Of a stretch of 64,000 nt of DNA, positions 58,794 to 64,000 are shown in pieces. Positions within the stretch are counted from its first letter, which is position 1. Each line of letters starts with the position of its first letter. Origin of the DNA: Limnomonas spitsbergensis. Taxonomy: Eukaryota > Chlorophyta > Chlorophyceae > Chlamydomonadales. Both the position numbers and the translations under genes were made by a program. The notes beneath the pieces are model-generated. The model searched no databases and was not told the origin of the DNA. It saw nothing but the letters and a program-made list of their open reading frames with translations. The DNA lies in NCBI GenBank assembly GCA_037349105.1, contig JAYJMM010000039.1, forward strand, positions 806,001 through 870,000, given 5' to 3'.

Positions 58794-61616
58794 TTACATT
58801 ATCGTTTTTAGGACAATCAATCGAAGTCGAATTAGTAGGTCAACAAGGTCGGTGTGCTGGTTTAAGCAAGCTTTTAATTGGTCCCCATGCTCGGTGTCTC
58901 TACAATACTTGAATTCCCCAATGTGGACTACAGCGTCCTTCTTTTGTCCTGTCGTTTGCATCAACAACATGTCAGGCTGCATTTTTATTTTCCTTTGGAC
59001 GGCTCCAAGTGCTGGTGCCTCAGCGTGGGGGATTAAGTATGAGGGGACTTTATTCACTAGCATGGCTGGTGCTCCTGCTCTCTCACACTTCTCGGCCGTT
59101 CCCAGGTCTGCCATGACGATGTCCCCTCCCATGCTGCCTTTCGATACAGCCCTCAGCAAAATCCTTCCTGTGCCATGGTGGCGCTCTATGTACATCTTTT
59201 GCATTTCGGGGTGCCTGCATGCGCTTGTGATATGGCCTGCACCGTCATGCTCTCCACACAAGGGGCATTTGTCGGTGGTACTTTTGCCCCACCTGAACGC
59301 CACCTTGTTATTCCAAAGGCATCCATGTCGCCATCGAAGGGCTGTTTTCTTCTCGGCCAGAGTGACTCCCGGGTGGTTAAAGAAACTGTTGCTGAGGGCC
59401 CCATTAGCAATCGATTGCAACCGTTGCCACCCTTGGAAGTATACGCTATCGATGTTGGATCGGCCAAGCTTCTGGCGCTCGTGAATGTGTGTCTTTAGGG
59501 CACCCTTCAGATCTTCTAATCCTTGCGGCTCTACCTGGTTAGGGTCCTCTTCGTCAGGTTTTGTGAAAAGCCAGAAAGAGCCGTACTGCGAGGGTTCGGA
59601 GCTCACTGGAACGGTCAGATCGCATTCTCCCTTTTGAGTAGCTGCCCGTTTAGCGACACCGTCGGCTTTCTCGTTTCCGATATCTCCGTTATGGGCTTTC
59701 ACTTTATGGAATTCGACTATTTTCCCTTGGGACGCCATGAGCTGGAGTTGGCCCACGATATGTTGGAGGAGGTCTCTGTGCTTGTGGTAGGTGAGAGACA
59801 TGGGGGATCGGATAGCTTTACGGATTTGGTACAAGGATGTGGCGCTGTCCACAGCTATCTTGGTCTGTCTTTTCACTAGGGCTCCATAAATCCCTGCCAG
59901 TTCGGCTCTGTTTATGGTGTTTGTGGGACCTTCTCCAGCCGGGTTAATGGTGATGTCCTGTTGATCGGGAGTGGCGCTCGGGATGTGGAGGCCAGCGCCA
60001 GTTAGCTGAACTTTCCTGCCTTCTTTGAGGCTGGTTTCAATACAGCTGCCATCAGTGTAGGCTATCTCCCTCCAATTGTGCTTCAGCGCGCTGTTTTCTT
60101 GGAACCACTGGAGGCAATTGCATGCGTCCACTGGGTCTAACTCCGTTGCTCTAGGGATGTCAGTGTCCCTTGGAGATTGTTGGAAGGAGCGTGATCCTAT
60201 CATGGGTTGGGCATGGTTCTGCTCTCCTTGATCTTCTTCCACCCTATACCTAAATGGGGGAGGAGGTCGGGTCCATGTTGCAGTTAGCAGGGGGGTGGCC
60301 CCGGCTTGCGGGTGTTTTTCTACATGTGCGAGGGTTGTGCGGAGCAGTCTGATGAGAAGATCCTGTTTCCACCCGATTTGCTCGGACTGGGCTTCTTTGT
60401 TCCACACAACGATTATGTCCATGTGGCATTTGTGCATGGGAGGCGGGGTCGCTCCTTGCGTCCAACTCTCCTCTTTCCACAGGGGGAAAGGGGAGCTCTT
60501 GGTGCTAGCTATTCTTGTACAATATTTCGGGTATTTGTCCAACCACTTTTGGTATGAGGGTTTGCCTGACGACTTCATCCCCCTGGGCAGGTACAAGACA
60601 GTAGCTGTCAGTTCCCTGGTCATTTCTGCAGACCATACTGCCCATCGGACTGCTTTCTCGAGGGATGGTTCGTCCCGGTTTGGGAAGGCATGTGAGTACC
60701 CTGTCCACCTGTGTTGGAAGGCATTTGTTTGTGCTTGGAAGGCCTGGTCCCTCGGGTATATACTCCAGTAGGTGGTGGCGTGATCTCTAACTTGGAGGGG
60801 GCTAGAAAACCGTTCCTTGTAGACGCCAAAGTGCGTGTCTATCAACGCTCTGAATTGTGGTGGGATGCTGAAATTGTCCTGCATTTGTTTGGTCTGTGTC
60901 TTTGTCCCCTCCTTGTGTCTGATGATGAGGTCAACCATTTCCTCTTCAAAGGAGGATGGGGGAGGCGTCATTTTAGCATGGATGCCTTCATCTGCAGCCT
61001 GTTCATACAATCTTCTGAGGGTGATGAGTCTGTCTTTGGCGATTGTCCCGACGCACCGGCCGTTCCCCTTGTACACGCATGCCATCTCTGTAGTCATGAT
61101 TTGGGTGGTACTCTTAGGGTTCCATGTCTCAATCTCTCTCACTTCAATTTTACACTCTCCCGTTGGTGCATCGATGTCCAGTTGCGGGTTAATTGGCTCC
61201 ATATCGAAGGTTATCATTTCCCGGATATTGTCTCCCAGGGTGGTATCCCAACTGCTGTGATTTTGGTGAAACCCTTGTTGGGCCATGTTAGACAAGTGCC
61301 TATCTAGCATGGTGCCTTCGGAGGTCCTCGCTGGTGGCTGGTCGTGGTTTTCAGACACCCATTGTCGTAGGAGGGCGGCCGTGTTTTCTTCGGTAAGGAG
61401 CATCTCTTCAGGTTCCCAGCTAGGCTCCCATGTGACTTTAACCAGCCCCTCCACTTGTGTGGTGCTAGTTGCATGTGTGCATGCCGGGCATGTCCATTTG
61501 TCTTGGGTGGGTCTCCAGTCCACTGGTTGGCCTAGGCATTGGACATGATAGTACTTGTAGCATACGTCGCATGTGATGATGTCATCATAACATGGCTGGT
61601 GCTCCTGCTCTCTCAC
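58794..61616 (-). CDS. Non-LTR-type retroelement ORF: PHD half-site, RNase H, zinc finger, nuclease-like end
   Basis: 940 residues; the first 8 come from the tandem-duplication junction at 61590. Residues 9-46 are the distal part of a PHD finger (C16-X2-C19-X4-H24-X2-C27, then C43-X2-C46); its first Cys pair is incomplete. Residues about 60-510 are unassigned. RNase H spans about 517-650 (IAYTDGSC, NRAELAGIYGAL, VDSATSLYQIRKA, KVKAHNGDIGNEKAD). A CCHC-like finger (CPLCGEHDGAGHITSACRH) lies near 783, and the C-terminus (QPDMLLM ... HIGEFKY; Pro881, Asp882, Glu901, Lys903) fits a PD-(D/E)XK arrangement like the nuclease end of R2-type elements. No reverse transcriptase is in the window; it would lie upstream, beyond 64000. 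Confidence 0.7.
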   Translation of the reverse strand: MREQEHQPCYDDIITCDVCYKYYHVQCLGQPVDWRPTQDKWTCPACTHATSTTQVEGLVKVTWEPSWEPEEMLLTEENTAALLRQWVSENHDQPPARTSEGTMLDRHLSNMAQQGFHQNHSSWDTTLGDNIREMITFDMEPINPQLDIDAPTGECKIEVREIETWNPKSTTQIMTTEMACVYKGNGRCVGTIAKDRLITLRRLYEQAADEGIHAKMTPPPSSFEEEMVDLIIRHKEGTKTQTKQMQDNFSIPPQFRALIDTHFGVYKERFSSPLQVRDHATTYWSIYPRDQAFQAQTNAFQHRWTGYSHAFPNRDEPSLEKAVRWAVWSAEMTRELTATVLYLPRGMKSSGKPSYQKWLDKYPKYCTRIASTKSSPFPLWKEESWTQGATPPPMHKCHMDIIVVWNKEAQSEQIGWKQDLLIRLLRTTLAHVEKHPQAGATPLLTATWTRPPPPFRYRVEEDQGEQNHAQPMIGSRSFQQSPRDTDIPRATELDPVDACNCLQWFQENSALKHNWREIAYTDGSCIETSLKEGRKVQLTGAGLHIPSATPDQQDITINPAGEGPTNTINRAELAGIYGALVKRQTKIAVDSATSLYQIRKAIRSPMSLTYHKHRDLLQHIVGQLQLMASQGKIVEFHKVKAHNGDIGNEKADGVAKRAATQKGECDLTVPVSSEPSQYGSFWLFTKPDEEDPNQVEPQGLEDLKGALKTHIHERQKLGRSNIDSVYFQGWQRLQSIANGALSNSFFNHPGVTLAEKKTALRWRHGCLWNNKVAFRWGKSTTDKCPLCGEHDGAGHITSACRHPEMQKMYIERHHGTGRILLRAVSKGSMGGDIVMADLGTAEKCERAGAPAMLVNKVPSYLIPHAEAPALGAVQRKIKMQPDMLLMQTTGQKKDAVVHIGEFKYCRDTEHGDQLKACLNQHTDLVDLLIRLRLIVLKTIM

Positions 61617-64000
61617 ACTTCTCGGCCGTTCCCAGGTCTGCCATGACGATGTCCCCTCCCATGCTGCCTTTCGATACAGCCCTCAGCAAAATCCTTCCTG
61701 TGCCATGGTGGCGCTCTATGTACATCTTTTGCATTTCGGGGTGCCTGCATGCGCTTGTGATATGGCCTGCACCGTCATGCTCTCCACACAAGGGGCATTT
61801 GTCGGTGGTACTTTTGCCCCACCTGAACGCCACCTTGTTATTCCAAAGGCATCCATGTCGCCATCGAAGGGCTGTTTTCTTCTCGGCCAGAGTGACTCCC
61901 GGGTGGTTAAAGAAACTGTTGCTGAGGGCCCCATTAGCAATCGATTGCAACCGTTGCCACCCTTGAAGTATACGCTATCGATGTTGGATCGGCCAAGCTT
62001 CTGGCGCTCGTGAATGTGTGTCTTTAGGGCACCCTTCAGATCTTCTAATCCTTGCGGCTCTACCTGGTTAGGGTCCTCTTCGTCAGGTTTTGTGAAAAGC
62101 CAGAAAGAGCCGTACTGCGAGGGTTCGGAGCTCACTGGAACGGTCAGATCGCATTCTCCCTTTTGAGTAGCTGCCCGTTTAGCGACACCGTCGGCTTTCT
62201 CGTTTCCGATATCTCCGTTATGGGCTTTCACTTTATGGAATTCGACTATTTTCCCTTGGGACGCCATGAGCTGGAGTTGGCCCACGATATGTTGGAGGAG
62301 GTCTCTGTGCTTGTGGTAGGTGAGAGACATGGGGGATCGGATAGCTTTACGGATTTGGTACAAGGATGTGGCGCTGTCCACAGCTATCTTGGTCTGTCTT
62401 TTCACTAGGGCTCCATAAATCCCTGCCAGTTCGGCTCTGTTTATGGTGTTTGTGGGACCTTCTCCAGCCGGGTTAATGGTGATGTCCTGTTGATCGGGAG
62501 TGGCGCTCGGGATGTGGAGGCCAGCGCCAGTTAGCTGAACTTTCCTGCCTTCTTTGAGGCTGGTTTCAATACAGCTGCCATCAGTGTAGGCTATCTCCCT
62601 CCAATTGTGCTTCAGCGCGCTGTTTTCTTGGAACCACTGGAGGCAATTGCATGCGTCCACTGGGTCTAACTCCGTTGCTCTAGGGATGTCAGTGTCCCTT
62701 GGAGATTGTTGGAAGGAGCGTGATCCTATCATGGGTTGGGCATGGTTCTGCTCTCCTTGATCTTCTTCCACCCTATACCTAAATGGGGGAGGAGGTCGGG
62801 TCCATGTTGCAGTTAGCAGGGGGGTGGCCCCGGCTTGCGGGTGTTTTTCTACATGTGCGAGGGTTGTGCGGAGCAGTCTGATGAGAAGATCCTGTTTCCA
62901 CCCGATTTGCTCGGACTGGGCTTCTTTGTTCCACACAACGATTATGTCCATGTGGCATTTGTGCATGGGAGGCGGGGTCGCTCCTTGCGTCCAACTCTCC
63001 TCTTTCCACAGGGGGAAAGGGGAGCTCTTGGTGCTAGCTATTCTTGTACAATATTTCGGGTATTTGTCCAACCACTTTTGGTATGAGGGTTTGCCTGACG
63101 ACTTCATCCCCCTGGGCAGGTACAAGACAGTAGCTGTCAGTTCCCTGGTCATTTCTGCAGACCATACTGCCCATCGGACTGCTTTCTCGAGGGATGGTTC
63201 GTCCCGGTTTGGGAAGGCATGTGAGTACCCTGTCCACCTGTGTTGGAAGGCATTTGTTTGTGCTTGGAAGGCCTGGTCCCTCGGGTATATACTCCAGTAG
63301 GTGGTGGCGTGATCTCTAACTTGGAGGGGGCTAGAAAACCGTTCCTTGTAGACGCCAAAGTGCGTGTCTATCAACGCTCTGAATTGTGGTGGGATGCTGA
63401 AATTGTCCTGCATTTGTTTGGTCTGTGTCTTTGTCCCCTCCTTGTGTCTGATGATGAGGTCAACCATTTCCTCTTCAAAGGAGGATGGGGGAGGCGTCAT
63501 TTTAGCATGGATGCCTTCATCTGCAGCCTGTTCATACAATCTTCTGAGGGTGATGAGTCTGTCTTTGGCGATTGTCCCGACGCACCGGCCGTTCCCCTTG
63601 TACACGCATGCCATCTCTGTAGTCATGATTTGGGTGGTACTCTTAGGGTTCCATGTCTCAATCTCTCTCACTTCAATTTTACACTCTCCCGTTGGTGCAT
63701 CGATGTCCAGTTGCGGGTTAATTGGCTCCATATCGAAGGTTATCATTTCCCGGATATTGTCTCCCAGGGTGGTATCCCAACTGCTGTGATTTTGGTGAAA
63801 CCCTTGTTGGGCCATGTTAGACAAGTGCCTATCTAGCATGGTGCCTTCGGAGGTCCTCGCTGGTGGCTGGTCGTGGTTTTCAGACACCCATTGTCGTAGG
63901 AGGGCGGCCGTGTTTTCTTCGGTAAGGAGCATCTCTTCAGGTTCCCAGCTAGGCTCCCATGTGACTTTAACCAGCCCCTCCACTTGTGTGGTGCTAGTTG
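59061..64000 (-). repeat. 2.53-kb tandem duplication of the retroelement ORF
   Basis: 59061-61590 is repeated from 61591 to the window edge. The period is 2530 bp up to about 59438/61967 and 2529 beyond, because of one missing G in the second unit (cccttggaag versus cccttgaag). Otherwise no differences seen by eye. The second unit breaks off at the edge. Confidence 0.9.
61591..64000 (-). pseudogene. Second copy of the retroelement ORF, truncated and frameshifted
   Basis: Open from the window edge (in frame, no start visible) through RNase H down to about 61967, where a 1-bp deletion shifts the frame after IDSVYF. The continuing zinc-finger segment lies in the next frame (61591-61950) and stops at the duplication junction, so the PD-(D/E)XK-like end is missing. 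Reads on beyond 64000. Confidence 0.75.

Noticed and set aside
1..64000. tRNA and rRNA genes
   Set aside because: No cloverleaf with A/B boxes or conserved rRNA stretches noticed by eye; a tRNA scan would be needed to exclude them fully.

Overview
The window looks like nuclear DNA of a green alga (Chlorophyta; a volvocalean-like alga is a guess, species not resolvable). Supporting signs are GT-AG introns, a secreted Pro-rich extracellular-matrix-type protein with a signal peptide, an ankyrin-repeat gene, abundant minisatellites, and Ty3/Gypsy and non-LTR retrotransposons. There is no bacterial operon structure, no rRNA or tRNA that I can recognise, and no CRISPR array.

Layout. 1-2.4 kb: minus-strand host exons (one runs off the left edge; three others have clean phase-0 introns) with two minisatellites. 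2.6-11.45 kb: plus-strand pol-less retroelement 1, whose single 2389-residue Gag-like ORF contains 20 copies of a 29-residue repeat. 11.5-22 kb: host DNA with a frameshifted minus-strand ankyrin gene, a run of nine degenerate exon-like modules upstream of it, and several minisatellites. 22.2-47.57 kb: plus-strand retroelement 2 (same gag family, decayed), split in its gag by a 21.7-kb minus-strand Ty3/Gypsy element (24020-45728, flanked by ATCA). 48.1-49.9 kb: minus-strand Pro-rich secreted glycoprotein gene with introns. 50.2-52.6 kb: a nested foldback repeat and a TTGAAWCAAG array. 54.3-57.9 kb: blocks of satellite DNA, ending in a (GGGGCA)n to (GGGGGCA)n tract. 58.8-64 kb: minus-strand 3' part of a non-LTR-like element (PHD half-site, RNase H, zinc finger, PD-(D/E)XK-like end), partly duplicated in tandem.

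The most notable system is the 21.7-kb element. Its pol ORF carries reverse transcriptase, RNase H, a DNMT3/DRM-like C5-cytosine methyltransferase and a DDE integrase in one frame, followed after a single in-frame TAG by a PHD finger. Its terminal repeats have the order A1 - internal - B1 A2 B2 (split direct repeats), which is normal for tyrosine-recombinase retrotransposons but here accompanies a DDE integrase and a 4-bp target duplication. Retroelements 1 and 2 share its gag family and its 3' terminal B sequence but have no pol. They look like non-autonomous partners that would depend on such an element in trans. The coding region of the big copy carries several in-frame TAG/TGA stops and frameshifts although A1 and A2 are about 99% identical, so it is either a young copy of an already defective parent or uses recoding.
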